Positions 9,644 through 18,706 of a stretch of DNA of 61,967 nt are shown here, one piece after another. This DNA is from Pedobacter sp. ASV12. Lineage in GTDB: Bacteria; Bacteroidota; Bacteroidia; Sphingobacteriales; Sphingobacteriaceae. The stretch spans positions 1-61,967 of the forward strand of contig NZ_JAELUC010000013.1 in NCBI RefSeq assembly GCF_016429155.1, in the 5' to 3' direction. The notes under the pieces were generated by a model. The model was not told where the DNA came from. It saw nothing but the letters and a program-made list of their open reading frames with translations, and did no database searches. Each line of letters starts with the position of its first letter. The stretch's first letter is position 1. A program made the translations under genes and the position numbers.

Positions 9644-10393
9644 ATGCAGCCTAAACTAAGCGTCATCACCATCGTCTATAATAATGTTAAGGACATTGAG
9701 CGCACCATGCTTTCGGTGCTCAACCAAACCTACAAAAACATCGAGTACATTGTAATAGACGGCAATTCTAGCGATGGCACCGCCGAGCTGATTGGCAAAT
9801 ACAAAGACCGACTGGCCAAATTTGTGTCGGAAAACGACAAAGGCATTTACGATGCCATGAACAAAGGCTTGGCCCTGGCCACTGGCGATTATGTGCTTTT
9901 TATGAACTCGGGCGACGAAATTTATGCACCCGAAACGGTAGAAGAAGTCTTTGCCTCGGCTCCATCGGGCGATATTTATTATGGCGAAACCGAAATGTTC
10001 GATGCCGATTGGCATAGCTTGGGTCAGCGTCGCCACGAAGCGCCTGAAAAGTTCGACTGGCATAGCTTCAAATACGGCATGAATGTTAGTCATCAGGCCA
10101 TCTACATCAAGCGCAGCCTTACCGAACCTTACGATTTGCAATACAAATACAGTGCGGATATCGATTGGATTTTAAAGGCGGCCAAAAAATCGTCGAACAT
10201 TGTGAATACGCATTTGTACGTAGCCAAATACCTGGTGGGAGGCATGTCGAAGCAAAAACATTGGGAAAGCCTAAAGGAACGTTTTAAGATATTGAGCCAT
10301 TATTACGGCCTTATACCGAACGTAATCAACCATGTTTTTATCGCCATTAATTTAGGCATGTACTACATCAAACATCGCCGCACCAACGATTAA
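9644..10393 (+). CDS. Glycosyltransferase family 2 (WcaA-like)
   Basis: 249 residues of GT-A fold. LSVITIVYNNVKDIERTMLSV is the nucleotide-binding start, IVIDGNSSDGT the next strand, and ENDKGIYDAMNKGLALATGDYVLFMNSGDEIY contains the acidic metal-binding region. This pattern is common in colanic-acid or capsule transferases. It follows the GT4 gene after 6 bp, so they form an operon. Its stop codon lies inside a perfect 16-bp palindrome. Confidence 0.9.
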   Translation: MQPKLSVITIVYNNVKDIERTMLSVLNQTYKNIEYIVIDGNSSDGTAELIGKYKDRLAKFVSENDKGIYDAMNKGLALATGDYVLFMNSGDEIYAPETVEEVFASAPSGDIYYGETEMFDADWHSLGQRRHEAPEKFDWHSFKYGMNVSHQAIYIKRSLTEPYDLQYKYSADIDWILKAAKKSSNIVNTHLYVAKYLVGGMSKQKHWESLKERFKILSHYYGLIPNVINHVFIAINLGMYYIKHRRTND

Positions 10394-10406
10394 TCAGCGC
10401 TGATTA
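10391..10406. other. Perfect 16-bp palindrome over the GT2 stop codon
   Basis: TAATCAGCGCTGATTA reads the same on both strands and begins with the TAA of the GT2 gene. No T-run follows, so it is not a typical terminator. It could be a protein-binding site or a weak hairpin between the glycosyltransferases and the PfpI gene. Confidence 0.45.
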
Positions 10407-10484
10407 TAGCTTGAACGAATAAATTTTCGCAAACAATAATTTTTTCTGCGTGTCTTTAAACATGAATTAAAAACAGAGAAAATT

Positions 10485-11045
10485 ATGGGACGTTTAAGTA
10501 ACCGCACCATTGCAGTGCTATCAGAAAATGGATTTGAAGAAGTGGAGTTGACCGAACCAGTTAAACGCTTAAAGGAAGAAGATGCAACCGTACATGTCAT
10601 TTCTTCCAAAAGTGGATCAATAACCGCTTGGAACCACGATCATTGGTCGATCAAAGTAGCTGTTGACAAAACCCTCGACCAAGCGAACGCTTCCGATTAT
10701 GATGGTTTGGTGTTGCCAGGTGGTGTAATCAACCCCGATCAATTAAGGGTTAATGACGAAGCCATTGCTTTTGTAAAGTCTTTTTTTGAAGCCGGAAAAC
10801 CGGTAGCTGCCATTTGCCACGGACCGCAAACGCTCATCAATGCCAAAGTAGTTGAAGGCCGAGAGATGACTTCGGTAAAAAATATAGCGCAAGATTTGAT
10901 CAATGCAGGTGCTAAATGGGTAGACGAAGAAGTGGTCGTTGATCAAGGCCTGGTTACCAGTCGCACGCCAGATGACCTGCCTGCCTTTAACGACAAACTG
11001 GTGGAGGAATTTGCAGAAGGCATCCACGAAGGACAACATGCTTAA
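10485..11045 (+). CDS. DJ-1/PfpI-family protein (type 1 amidotransferase-like)
   Basis: 186 residues covering the single PfpI domain. NGFEEVE places the conserved Glu at residue 18. The nucleophile elbow AAICHGPQ puts Cys111 and His112 at the active site. YDGLVLPGG and the closing RTPDDLPAFNDKL segment match the PfpI/YhbO subgroup, which has been linked to protein/nucleotide deglycation, chaperone and stress roles. It is cytosolic and a single-gene unit: a 91-bp gap precedes it and a terminator follows at once. Confidence 0.9.
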   Translation: MGRLSNRTIAVLSENGFEEVELTEPVKRLKEEDATVHVISSKSGSITAWNHDHWSIKVAVDKTLDQANASDYDGLVLPGGVINPDQLRVNDEAIAFVKSFFEAGKPVAAICHGPQTLINAKVVEGREMTSVKNIAQDLINAGAKWVDEEVVVDQGLVTSRTPDDLPAFNDKLVEEFAEGIHEGQHA

Positions 11046-11047
11046 AA

Positions 11048-11083
11048 GAAAGAGGCTTAGCTGTGCTAGCTAAGCCTCTTTTA
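11048..11083. terminator. Bidirectional terminator between pfpI-like and thioredoxin genes
   Basis: A 12-bp perfect stem (11050-11061 with 11069-11080) with a 7-nt loop. A-rich sequence lies on one side and TTTTA on the other, so it can stop both convergent genes. Confidence 0.88.
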
Positions 11084-11084
11084 A

Positions 11085-11660
11085 CTATTCGCCTTTATAG
11101 CTTGGGTCGTTCTTTCTGAAACGGGCAGCTATTTTGGCCAGTTCATCATCATTAAGCTTGGTAGTTAGCTTTAGTGCTTTTACAAAAGCTACCACTTCTT
11201 CTTTGGCCGCAGGGCAACCGATGATGTTCTTACCTTTCACTTCCATGCCCACTCCTTCAGGTCTCAAATGCGAATCGACCAACAATTTGCCATTCGTATC
11301 GAAAATAAACCATACCGGAATGCCGAAGCCATCGCTATTGTACTGCTTGAGCATGGCATCTGCCCCTGGGTTTTCGGTTTTCTTTAAAGTCGGGTCATTT
11401 TCCATGACCGTTAAATGCCTAACCACAAAGCTCTTGTCGAAATAGGCTTTCACTGCTGGATCGTTCATACTATCGTCCATTTTATGGCACCAACCACACC
11501 ACGAAGCGTGAAACATGATAAATACTTTTTTCTTTTGGGCTTTAGCCTCTTTAATGGCATCCTTCAAAACGGTTTCGGCCGAAGGAGGTGTGCTTTGCGC
11601 AAAAGCCACATTGGTTAGCAATATGGCTACAAAAGCAATAAATAGGATTTTGATTTTCAT
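11085..11660 (-). CDS. Exported thioredoxin-fold protein
   Basis: 191 residues with a signal peptide ending AFAQ near residue 22. The thioredoxin fold carries ASWCGWCHKMD with the redox pair Cys55/Cys58 and a cis-Pro region GIPVWFIFD. The CGWC centre followed by HKM is typical of DUF255/thioredoxin_7-like or DsbD-gamma-like periplasmic reductases. An extra Cys lies near residue 150 (IIGCPAAKEE). It likely shuttles electrons to periplasmic disulfides. It starts 15 bp after the serine hydrolase, so the two are likely cotranscribed. Confidence 0.85.
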   Translation of the reverse strand: MKIKILFIAFVAILLTNVAFAQSTPPSAETVLKDAIKEAKAQKKKVFIMFHASWCGWCHKMDDSMNDPAVKAYFDKSFVVRHLTVMENDPTLKKTENPGADAMLKQYNSDGFGIPVWFIFDTNGKLLVDSHLRPEGVGMEVKGKNIIGCPAAKEEVVAFVKALKLTTKLNDDELAKIAARFRKNDPSYKGE

Positions 11661-11675
11661 GCGATTAGTTTTTTG

Positions 11676-12872
11676 CTAATTTAATATTTTGGGATAAGAA
11701 AACGGCATGCCCGCCAAATACCGGCTTACTTTACGGTAGGGGTAATCGCCACCGCCTTTGTCGGCAAACACCACAATAATGGTTTTGGTTAAAGGATCAA
11801 CATACAGGCGCTGGCCCAACATGCCTTCGGCAGCATATTCGCCGTTAACGCCTTCCTGTGGTAACCACCATAAATAGTTTTGTGTTGTTTTTTGCCAGCC
11901 CTTACTGGTTACAGGAGTACGGCCTTGCATTTTAATGGTTTGCAAAACCCAATCTTGAGGCACCACCTGTTGGCCATTGTATTGCCCATCATTCAGGTAT
12001 AAACGTCCAACTTTTGCCAAATCAATGGCCGTAACCTGAAAGCGGCTTGCCGTATTGGTCAGCCCCTTTACATGGTCGAGGCCCCAGCTAGCCGGATATT
12101 GGGTACCGATACGTTGCCACAAGCGTTCCTGAAAATATTGAGCCAGGCTCTTTTTGGTAGCCTTTTCAACTACCCAACCCAACAAAATGGCATCAATGCT
12201 TTTATATTGCCATGCTTGTCCGGGGTAGCCCACGCGCTTTACCTTTAACAGCTCGCGCTTCATATCGTCGGTATAGTAATATTTGGCTTCGTCAGAGAAA
12301 AAGGCATTGATGATGCCACCATTGGTATCGCGAAAGGCCAAGCCTGATTTCATGGTAAACAGGTCGCGCAAAATCAGGGTGCTATAAGCCGAATTGGCAC
12401 TGAGCTCTGGGATGTAATTGAGGATAGGGTCGTCGAGGCTTTTGATGCGGCCATCGGCCAATGCCTGCCCCACCAACACCGAAAGCATGCTTTTAGCTAT
12501 CGAAAAAGTGGTAGCCAAAGTACTGTCGCTATAGCCTTTATCATATTTTTCGTACAAAATACTGTCGTTCCTGATCACCATAAACAGATTTACCTGGCCG
12601 GCTTTAAGGTAATCTTTTAATGGCAAGTAATGCTGCTGCCCATCAAAAACCTGGAGCGTATCCAGATCGTCTCGTTGCTTGGCCGGTCGGATGAAATGGA
12701 AAGCCGAATCGCTGGGCTGTACATAGGCCTGCGGAAAAATCTTGTAGGTTTCGGCATCGGGCGTGCGATAGCGCAACACTTTTAGCAGTACCGGCCACCA
12801 AATCAACAGCATGGCTAAACCCAGCACCGTAACGCCTAGCAAAGTGAGCAGGCTATATTTAATGATTTTCAC
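11676..12872 (-). CDS. Beta-lactamase-related serine hydrolase (class C fold)
   Basis: 398 residues with one N-terminal membrane anchor (about residues 8-30). The class C beta-lactamase/esterase core shows TTFSIAKSM with the S-x-x-K pair Ser124/Lys127 and WQYKSID with the Tyr-x-Ser motif Tyr223/Ser225. FADKGGGDY near the end may hold the third motif. These enzymes act as periplasmic esterases, D-amino-acid peptidases or lactamases; motif content alone does not show which. It is the first gene of a pair with the exported thioredoxin. Confidence 0.85.
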   Translation of the reverse strand: MKIIKYSLLTLLGVTVLGLAMLLIWWPVLLKVLRYRTPDAETYKIFPQAYVQPSDSAFHFIRPAKQRDDLDTLQVFDGQQHYLPLKDYLKAGQVNLFMVIRNDSILYEKYDKGYSDSTLATTFSIAKSMLSVLVGQALADGRIKSLDDPILNYIPELSANSAYSTLILRDLFTMKSGLAFRDTNGGIINAFFSDEAKYYYTDDMKRELLKVKRVGYPGQAWQYKSIDAILLGWVVEKATKKSLAQYFQERLWQRIGTQYPASWGLDHVKGLTNTASRFQVTAIDLAKVGRLYLNDGQYNGQQVVPQDWVLQTIKMQGRTPVTSKGWQKTTQNYLWWLPQEGVNGEYAAEGMLGQRLYVDPLTKTIIVVFADKGGGDYPYRKVSRYLAGMPFSYPKILN

Positions 12873-13019
12873 AAGCTTGTTATTTGAATTGCTAAAATAA
12901 CAAACTCAAACAACTTGCCATAGGCCTGTAGCCACGAATAACCTGGGTCAGTGGCCAAAAGGTTAATACAATAGGATTTATTGGCTTATAATAGATTGAG
13001 GGGGATTTAAGGGTTACCC

Positions 13020-13904
13020 TTAAGAACCAATCGCCGGCTTTTGGTGCTTCCATCGCCTGTGGCTCCATAGCCAGTAGGCAGGTTCTTCCAAAATGATCTG
13101 CTCAAGCAGGCGAACATGGAGCTCGGTGATTTCAAATTCGGCCGCCGCCGCGGGATCTAAACAAAGTGGCACGCACTCTACCTCGTAATATCCTTTTTTG
13201 AGCACCGTGGTTTTCAGGTAAAACACCGGTCGATTTGTTTTCTTGGCAATCTTCTCAATGCCCAGCTGCACCGCACTTGGTTGGCCCAAAAAGGTTGTCC
13301 AGTAGTTGAGTTCATCTTTAGACGGCGACTGGTCGTTGCCAAAACAGAATACATTGACTTCTGTTTTATTGGCCTGCAAAGCCCTTAGGGTTTGATTCAT
13401 GGCAATGAGCTTGTTGCCAAACCTGCTGCGTACCTTGCGTATCCAGCAATCGAAAACCATATCCTTTAAAGGCTTATAAATGGGATAATTTTGCGCCGAA
13501 ATAGCTAAGCCAAATGACATTGTACCCCACTCCCAATTGCCATAATGCGCCGAACAAATCAATACGCTTTGACCTTTTTTAAAATATTCTTCCAGCACCT
13601 CGATATTCTTAAAACGGAAACGGCGTTGCAGTTCGGCCTTCGAAATAGACCTCATCTTGATGATTTCTACGACCAGTGCCGTGAGATAGGCATAGTACTT
13701 TTTCTCGATACACAACAGTTCGGCCTCGCTCTTTTCAGGAAAGACGTTACGCAAATTTGCCCTGACTATCTTTTTCCGATAGCCAAAAACAAGGTAAACG
13801 AAGAAATAAAATATCCATGCAATGATATAAAGTATAGATAACGGCAATAAAGACAATAGGGTTAACAGGAATATTCCAAAATAGGACAAGGCCCTTGCAA
13901 GCAT
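13020..13904 (-). CDS. LpxL/HtrB-like lipid acyltransferase, paralogue 1 of 3
   Basis: 294 residues. Hydrophobic residues 5-40 form the membrane anchor. SAHYGNWEW supplies the HX4E catalytic pair His120/Glu125 of lysophospholipid/lipid A acyltransferases. The region with DQSPSKDELNYWTTFLGQ and the closing EPAYWLWSHRRWK match the family end. Members add secondary acyl chains to lipid A or an amino lipid at the inner face of the cytoplasmic membrane. Two close paralogues lie directly upstream on the same strand. The 272-bp gap before it shows no evident terminator. Confidence 0.87.
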   Translation of the reverse strand: MLARALSYFGIFLLTLLSLLPLSILYIIAWIFYFFVYLVFGYRKKIVRANLRNVFPEKSEAELLCIEKKYYAYLTALVVEIIKMRSISKAELQRRFRFKNIEVLEEYFKKGQSVLICSAHYGNWEWGTMSFGLAISAQNYPIYKPLKDMVFDCWIRKVRSRFGNKLIAMNQTLRALQANKTEVNVFCFGNDQSPSKDELNYWTTFLGQPSAVQLGIEKIAKKTNRPVFYLKTTVLKKGYYEVECVPLCLDPAAAAEFEITELHVRLLEQIILEEPAYWLWSHRRWKHQKPAIGS

Positions 13905-14176
13905 AGATGTTAATAGTCTAGGTGAATGTTTAGCTTTAAAACCAAAAACAGATTTTAAGCCTTATTGCAATTAAGTTACACAATATGATGCTTATAAAAT
14001 CGTTTTAGAAGCTTATGCAATTACCATGCCCAAAAAACTTAAGGGTAAACGGAGACTAAAACAGGGATAGCGGGCAGAAAGGTTGAAGGTATGATCAAAA
14101 GGGCAAAACAGATAGCAGCCTGGTTAATTACGCACTATAACCTCGGTTTTCCGATTTCTAGGCTAAACACGAAGGG

Positions 14177-15049
14177 CTAACCCCGCTTATATTTCCAGCG
14201 GCGATGGCTCCAAAGCCAATAAGCCGGCTCTTCGATGATCATTTTTTCTAAAAAACGGATGTGCAGTTCGGTGATTTCGTATTCGGCTGTATTGGCTGGT
14301 TCTAAACAGATCGGCACACAGTCCATTTCATAATAGCCTCTTTTAATGACCTTGGTTTTGAGGTAAAACACCGGCCGGTTGGTTTTTTTGGCTATTTTTT
14401 CGATACCCAGCTGCACCGAGCTCTCCTGATTGAGAAAGGTGGTCCAATAATGCGATTCGTCTTTAGAAGGCGCCTGGTCGTTGGCAAAACAGAATACACT
14501 GGCCTCACCTTTGCTGCCCTGCACAGCCCTTAAGGTTTGCCTCATAGCGATGGCCTTGTTGCCGAACTTGGTTCTTACCTTATAAAACCAATCTTCGAAA
14601 GTGGCGTTGTTTAGGGGCTTATAAATGATATAGTTTTGGGCGCTCCCGGTCAGTCCAAGGCTCAGGCCCGCCCATTCCCAGTTGCCGTAATGTGCGGTAC
14701 AAATCAGTACCCCTTCGTTTTTTTGCCAATAGGCCTCCATCAGGTCGAGATTTTTGAACTTGAAGCGCTTTTGCACCTCCTTTTCAGAAATGCTATCCAT
14801 CTTCACGATTTCCACCATCAGCGAAACCAGGTAGCGGTAGAACTTCTGCTCTATGGCAATGATCTCCTCTAGTTTTTGATTAGGAAATACGTTTTGCAGG
14901 TTTTCCCGGGCAACCTTTCTGCGGTAGCCAATTACATAATAAAGCAGCAGATAAACCCCATCGGCCAGAAAATAAAGTACCGACATGGGCAAAAGCGCCA
15001 GCAGTTTTAAAAAGAAAAGACCAATGTGGGTAAATGCCTTTTGTAACAT
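14177..15049 (-). CDS. LpxL/HtrB-like lipid acyltransferase, paralogue 2 of 3
   Basis: 290 residues, aligning from the first residue with paralogues 1 and 3. TAHYGNWEW keeps His120/Glu125, and the KTNRPVFYLKTKV and EEPAYWLWSHRRWK segments are retained. It lacks only the few C-terminal residues of the others. The acyl donor and acceptor cannot be told from the sequence. A copy with all motifs intact argues for a working enzyme rather than a decaying duplicate. A 205-bp gap separates it from paralogue 3. Confidence 0.87.
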   Translation of the reverse strand: MLQKAFTHIGLFFLKLLALLPMSVLYFLADGVYLLLYYVIGYRRKVARENLQNVFPNQKLEEIIAIEQKFYRYLVSLMVEIVKMDSISEKEVQKRFKFKNLDLMEAYWQKNEGVLICTAHYGNWEWAGLSLGLTGSAQNYIIYKPLNNATFEDWFYKVRTKFGNKAIAMRQTLRAVQGSKGEASVFCFANDQAPSKDESHYWTTFLNQESSVQLGIEKIAKKTNRPVFYLKTKVIKRGYYEMDCVPICLEPANTAEYEITELHIRFLEKMIIEEPAYWLWSHRRWKYKRG

Positions 15050-15254
15050 GGAACTAAATTCAAGGCCCCAAAATTAAACATTTCTGTTGCCTCGTCCATT
15101 GGTTTAGGCCCCATGATGCGGATAACCCTCAATTTTTTACAATTTGAAGAGATTTGCTTAAAAGTTAAATGCTAAGGCGGGGAGGCAGAAAGCGGAATAG
15201 AGGATAGACAGCAACGCTGTACCAAGCCCCTGACTTCCGATGATGAACTACTCA

Positions 15255-16139
15255 CTATACACCGTCAACCGGCTTTTTATGTTTCCACCGGCGATGGCTC
15301 CACAGCCAATAGGCAGGTTCCTTACGGATCATTTTTTCCAAAAACCGGGTGTGCATTTCGGTAATTTCAAACTCGGCAGTTTCTTGCGGATTTAAACAAA
15401 GCGGTACAAATTCTGCTTCGTAATAGCCTTCTTGTACTGCGGTTACATTAAAATAGAAAATTGGCCGGTTCGTTTTCCTGGCAATTTTTTCGATTCCCAA
15501 CTGGATGGAGCTTTCCTGATGAAGCAAGGTGGTCCAATAGTGCGATTCGTCTCTTGAAGGCGCCTGGTCGCTGCCAAAGCAAAAAATACTGGCTTCGCCT
15601 TTGCTGGCCTGTATGGCCCTTAAGGTTTGGCGCATCGAAATGAGCTTGCTTCCAAACCGGCTTCTCGCTTTTTGAAACCAATTGTCAAATACCGGGTTGT
15701 TTAAAGGCTTATAAATAGGATAGTTTTGACCCGAAACCGCAAGGCCGATAGCAACCGAGCCCCACTCCCAGTTGCCATAGTGCGCTGCACACAGCAATAC
15801 GCCTTCTCCTTTTGCGAAGTAAGACTCCATCAATTCCGACCGCTTGATCCGGAAACGTTTTTCGAGCTCTCTTTTCGAAATCGAACTCATTTTAACAATC
15901 TCTACCACCAAGGCCGCCAAATATTTGTAGAATTTCTTTTCGATCAGCCTGCGTTCTTCAGGGCTTCGCTCGGGCAGGGCCAGCTGCAGGTTTTCCCTAA
16001 CCACGCTGAGGCGGTAACCGGTTACACGGTAGAGGAGAAAATACATTGCCTTGGCCAAGCCATACAAAATCGGCATTGGCAACAGCGACAGCAAGTTTAA
16101 AAAAAATATACCGATATGGTTAAGCGCTCTTCGAAACAT
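15255..16139 (-). CDS. LpxL/HtrB-like lipid acyltransferase, paralogue 3 of 3
   Basis: 294 residues from the ATG at 16137-16139. The frame remains open for 34 codons upstream. However, starting at MFRRALNHIGIFFLNLLSLLP aligns exactly with the starts of the other two copies and puts the HX4E motif (AAHYGNWEW, His120/Glu125) at the same position. The ending KEPAYWLWSHRRWKHKKP matches paralogue 1. This copy would be transcribed first if the three genes form an operon. It lies just downstream of typA, beyond that gene's terminator. Confidence 0.87.
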   Translation of the reverse strand: MFRRALNHIGIFFLNLLSLLPMPILYGLAKAMYFLLYRVTGYRLSVVRENLQLALPERSPEERRLIEKKFYKYLAALVVEIVKMSSISKRELEKRFRIKRSELMESYFAKGEGVLLCAAHYGNWEWGSVAIGLAVSGQNYPIYKPLNNPVFDNWFQKARSRFGSKLISMRQTLRAIQASKGEASIFCFGSDQAPSRDESHYWTTLLHQESSIQLGIEKIARKTNRPIFYFNVTAVQEGYYEAEFVPLCLNPQETAEFEITEMHTRFLEKMIRKEPAYWLWSHRRWKHKKPVDGV

Positions 16140-16229
16140 AAATGATTTAAGGCCACAAAGTAATGCATTTACTTGCCACATTTGCCAGCTTGTAGGCCCA
16201 TGATAACATTGCCTCACAATTTTTACATA

Positions 16230-16267
16230 AAAAAGCCCCAATCGCGATATAAATCAGGATTGGGGCT
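16230..16267 (-). terminator. typA terminator
   Basis: A 10-bp perfect stem (16234-16243 with 16258-16267) with a 14-nt loop. In the direction of typA it is followed by TTTTTTATG. It lies 24 bp after the typA stop. Confidence 0.85.
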
Positions 16268-16290
16268 GATATGGTTTTTTAATCGTTTAC

Positions 16291-18099
16291 TTACGATTGG
16301 AACTTTTTAGCATTGATTTTGCGTTCGTTCTCGGTAAGGTAGATCTTGCGTAAACGCATGCTTACCGGCGTAACCTCGATATACTCGTCGGCCTGGATAT
16401 ATTCCATCGACTCTTCCAATGAAAATTTGATGGCCGGAGCGATACGCACGTTATCATCGCTACCCGAAGCACGCATGTTGGTTAGGGCTTTTCCTTTAAC
16501 CACGTTAACTACCAAGTCATTGTCGCGGATGTGCTCGCCCATGATCTGTCCTTCGTAAACATCAACTCCTGGATCAACAAAGAAACGGCCCCTATCTTGT
16601 AACTTATCAATTGAATAAGCCGTAGTTTGACCTTTTTCCATCGATACCAATACCCCATTCAAACGTCCAGGGATCGTGCCTTTCCAAGGCTCGTAAGCTT
16701 TGAAACGGTGCGCCATAATCGCCTCGCCAGCAGTTGCGGTTAATACGTTGTTACGCAAACCGATGATACCACGTGAAGGGATTTCGAATTCTAAGTGTTG
16801 CAAATCGCCTTTTGGCTCCATGATCAACAATTCGCCTTTACGTTGCGTTACCAACTCGATTACTTTACCAGCAACATCGCCCGGTACATCAACAATCAGG
16901 GTTTCGATAGGCTCGTGTTTCTTGCCATCGATTTCCTTGATGATTACCTGTGGCTGGCCAACCTGGATTTCGTAACCTTCGCGACGCATCGTTTCGATCA
17001 ATACCGACAAATGCAGGATACCTCTTCCGTATACCAGCCATGAATCTGGAGATTCGGTTTCAACCACTTTAAGGGCCAAGTTTTTCTCCATTTCCTTATA
17101 CAAACGGTCTTTGATACGTTGCGAGGTTACCAATTTGCCCTCTTTACCAAAAAACGGCGAGTTGTTGATGGTAAACAACATGTTCATGGTAGGCTCATCG
17201 ATTTTGATTACCGGTAGTTGTTCCGGCGCATCGAAATCGGCAATGGTGTCGCCAATGTCGAAACCATCAATACCTACCACGGCACAAATATCGCCCGAAC
17301 CTACTTCGGTTGTTTTTACTTTACCCAAGCCTTCAAACGTATACAATTCTTTTACTCTCGATTTAACCATTTTGCCATCGCGCTTGATCAAAGTAACCGG
17401 TTGGTTTTCTTTGATGGTGCCACGGTGTACACGGCCAATGGCAATACGGCCTACAAATGAAGAATAATCCAATGAAGTAATCTGCATTTGCAAAGTGCCT
17501 TCGTTTACTGGTGCCGGAGGAATGGTTGCAACAACCGTATCCAATAAGGCGAAAATATCTGTAGTTGGAACTTTCCAATCAGTGCTCATCCAGCCTTGTT
17601 TAGACGAACCGTAGATTACCGGGAAATCCAATTGATCTTCTGTAGCCTCCAAGTTGAAGAAAAGTTCGAAAATCTGCTCGTAAACTTCTTCCGGACGGCA
17701 GTTTTCCTTATCAACCTTGTTGACCACCACAATTGGCTTCAACCCTAGCGAAAGTGCCTTTTGGGTTACGAAACGGGTTTGTGGCATGGCGCCTTCAAAG
17801 GCATCGCAAAGCAAAAGTACCCCATCGGCCATTTTAAGTACACGCTCTACCTCACCGCCAAAGTCGGCGTGGCCCGGTGTATCAATGATGTTGATTTTTA
17901 CATCCTTGTATTTTACAGAAACGTTTTTTGATACGATGGTAATTCCTCGCTCGCGCTCCAAATCATTATTATCAAGTATCAACTCGCCTGTTTGTTCGTT
18001 ATCACGAAAAATTGAACAAGAGTGTAAAATCTTATCAACCAAAGTGGTTTTACCGTGGTCAACGTGTGCTATAATAGCTATGTTTCTAATCTTTTGCAT
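16291..18099 (-). CDS. typA: Ribosome-associated GTPase TypA/BipA
   Basis: 602 residues, normal for TypA. GTPase motifs appear in order: AHVDHGKTTL (P-loop, about 11-20), RGITI (switch I), DTPGHADF (G3) and NKVDK (G4). EF-Tu-like domain 2, EF-G-like domains III and V, and the TypA-specific C-terminus with ENERKIN follow. It acts on the ribosome in stress and low-temperature growth and in 50S assembly. A -7 box TATCTTTG lies 24 nt before the start and a clear terminator follows, so it is a single-gene unit. Confidence 0.97.
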   Translation of the reverse strand: MQKIRNIAIIAHVDHGKTTLVDKILHSCSIFRDNEQTGELILDNNDLERERGITIVSKNVSVKYKDVKINIIDTPGHADFGGEVERVLKMADGVLLLCDAFEGAMPQTRFVTQKALSLGLKPIVVVNKVDKENCRPEEVYEQIFELFFNLEATEDQLDFPVIYGSSKQGWMSTDWKVPTTDIFALLDTVVATIPPAPVNEGTLQMQITSLDYSSFVGRIAIGRVHRGTIKENQPVTLIKRDGKMVKSRVKELYTFEGLGKVKTTEVGSGDICAVVGIDGFDIGDTIADFDAPEQLPVIKIDEPTMNMLFTINNSPFFGKEGKLVTSQRIKDRLYKEMEKNLALKVVETESPDSWLVYGRGILHLSVLIETMRREGYEIQVGQPQVIIKEIDGKKHEPIETLIVDVPGDVAGKVIELVTQRKGELLIMEPKGDLQHLEFEIPSRGIIGLRNNVLTATAGEAIMAHRFKAYEPWKGTIPGRLNGVLVSMEKGQTTAYSIDKLQDRGRFFVDPGVDVYEGQIMGEHIRDNDLVVNVVKGKALTNMRASGSDDNVRIAPAIKFSLEESMEYIQADEYIEVTPVSMRLRKIYLTENERKINAKKFQS

Positions 18100-18122
18100 A
18101 CAATGCGCCTCTAAATTTGGCG

Positions 18123-18130
18123 CAAAGATA
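18123..18130 (-). promoter_or_regulatory. Probable typA -7 box (TATCTTTG)
   Basis: On the minus strand TATCTTTG fits TAnnTTTG and would start transcription roughly 18 nt before the typA ATG. The nearest TTTG upstream is 24 nt away, longer than the usual 19-21. Confidence 0.42.
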
Positions 18131-18283
18131 AGGTTTTTTATTGATTTTTTATCGCAAATGCAGGCAGTTTAGCGGATTATCTTTTTGTTAATTTTTGAAA
18201 ATCAGCGTTTTGTAGCCAGGGCCATCAAGGCAGTTGCTTTTAAGCGCAGCAATACAAGACTGGCCAAGGCTACAATCCAGTCA

Positions 18284-18523
18284 CTAGGCTACATAACAAT
18301 TCTGATTGGTATCGTCTTCGATAAAATCGCCATAGGGGCCCATGGCTATACATCTACACCAAGTTATAGGCGCACCTTCTTGAATTGATGAGCCACATTG
18401 GCCGGCATACTCAATACCCATAAATTCAAAAGAACAGTTTTTAGTTTCGCAAACTCCTCTTCCAATAGAACCGCCAAGCACTTTGCGCAGGTCGGCCTTG
18501 CTTAATAGATTTTCTTTTTTCAT
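18284..18523 (-). CDS. GG-leader Cys-rich peptide precursor 1
   Basis: 79 residues. The leader MKKENLLSKADLRKVLGG ends in a double glycine at 17-18, the cut site used by C39-peptidase ABC exporters and the mark of Bacteroidota GG-type precursors. The predicted core has six cysteines (25, 30, 43, 56, 58, 76), enough for three disulfides. No lanthionine enzyme, radical SAM protein or C39 transporter is nearby. The leader matches that of the peptide at 60324 at most positions. The mature product could be a bacteriocin, a signal or a surface peptide; the function is not known. It lies downstream of esterase A on the same strand. Confidence 0.75.
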   Translation of the reverse strand: MKKENLLSKADLRKVLGGSIGRGVCETKNCSFEFMGIEYAGQCGSSIQEGAPITWCRCIAMGPYGDFIEDDTNQNCYVA

Positions 18524-18564
18524 TGTTCCGGTTGTTTTAGGTTAAATAATGTTTTAGCCAGCCC

Positions 18565-18583
18565 TTAACTGGCCATCAGTTAA
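18565..18583. promoter_or_regulatory. Inverted repeat upstream of GG peptide 1
   Basis: TTAACTG-gccat-CAGTTAA, a 7-bp perfect stem about 42 nt upstream of the peptide ATG. It may be an operator or 5' UTR hairpin. Confidence 0.4.
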
Positions 18584-18706
18584 ATTACAAATTTCAACCT
18601 GTAAAACCCGCAAAAACCTATCAATGAACAAAATAAACAAAAGACTGGCACCATCATGCACCACTCTAAAGGTCGCAAAAACAAAAAAAGAAATCGGAAA
18701 TTGGCT

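Noticed and set aside
12873..15254. tRNA or small RNA genes in the gaps around the acyltransferases
   Set aside because: No T-loop (GTTCGAATC-like) or cloverleaf was seen on either strand in these or the other larger gaps.
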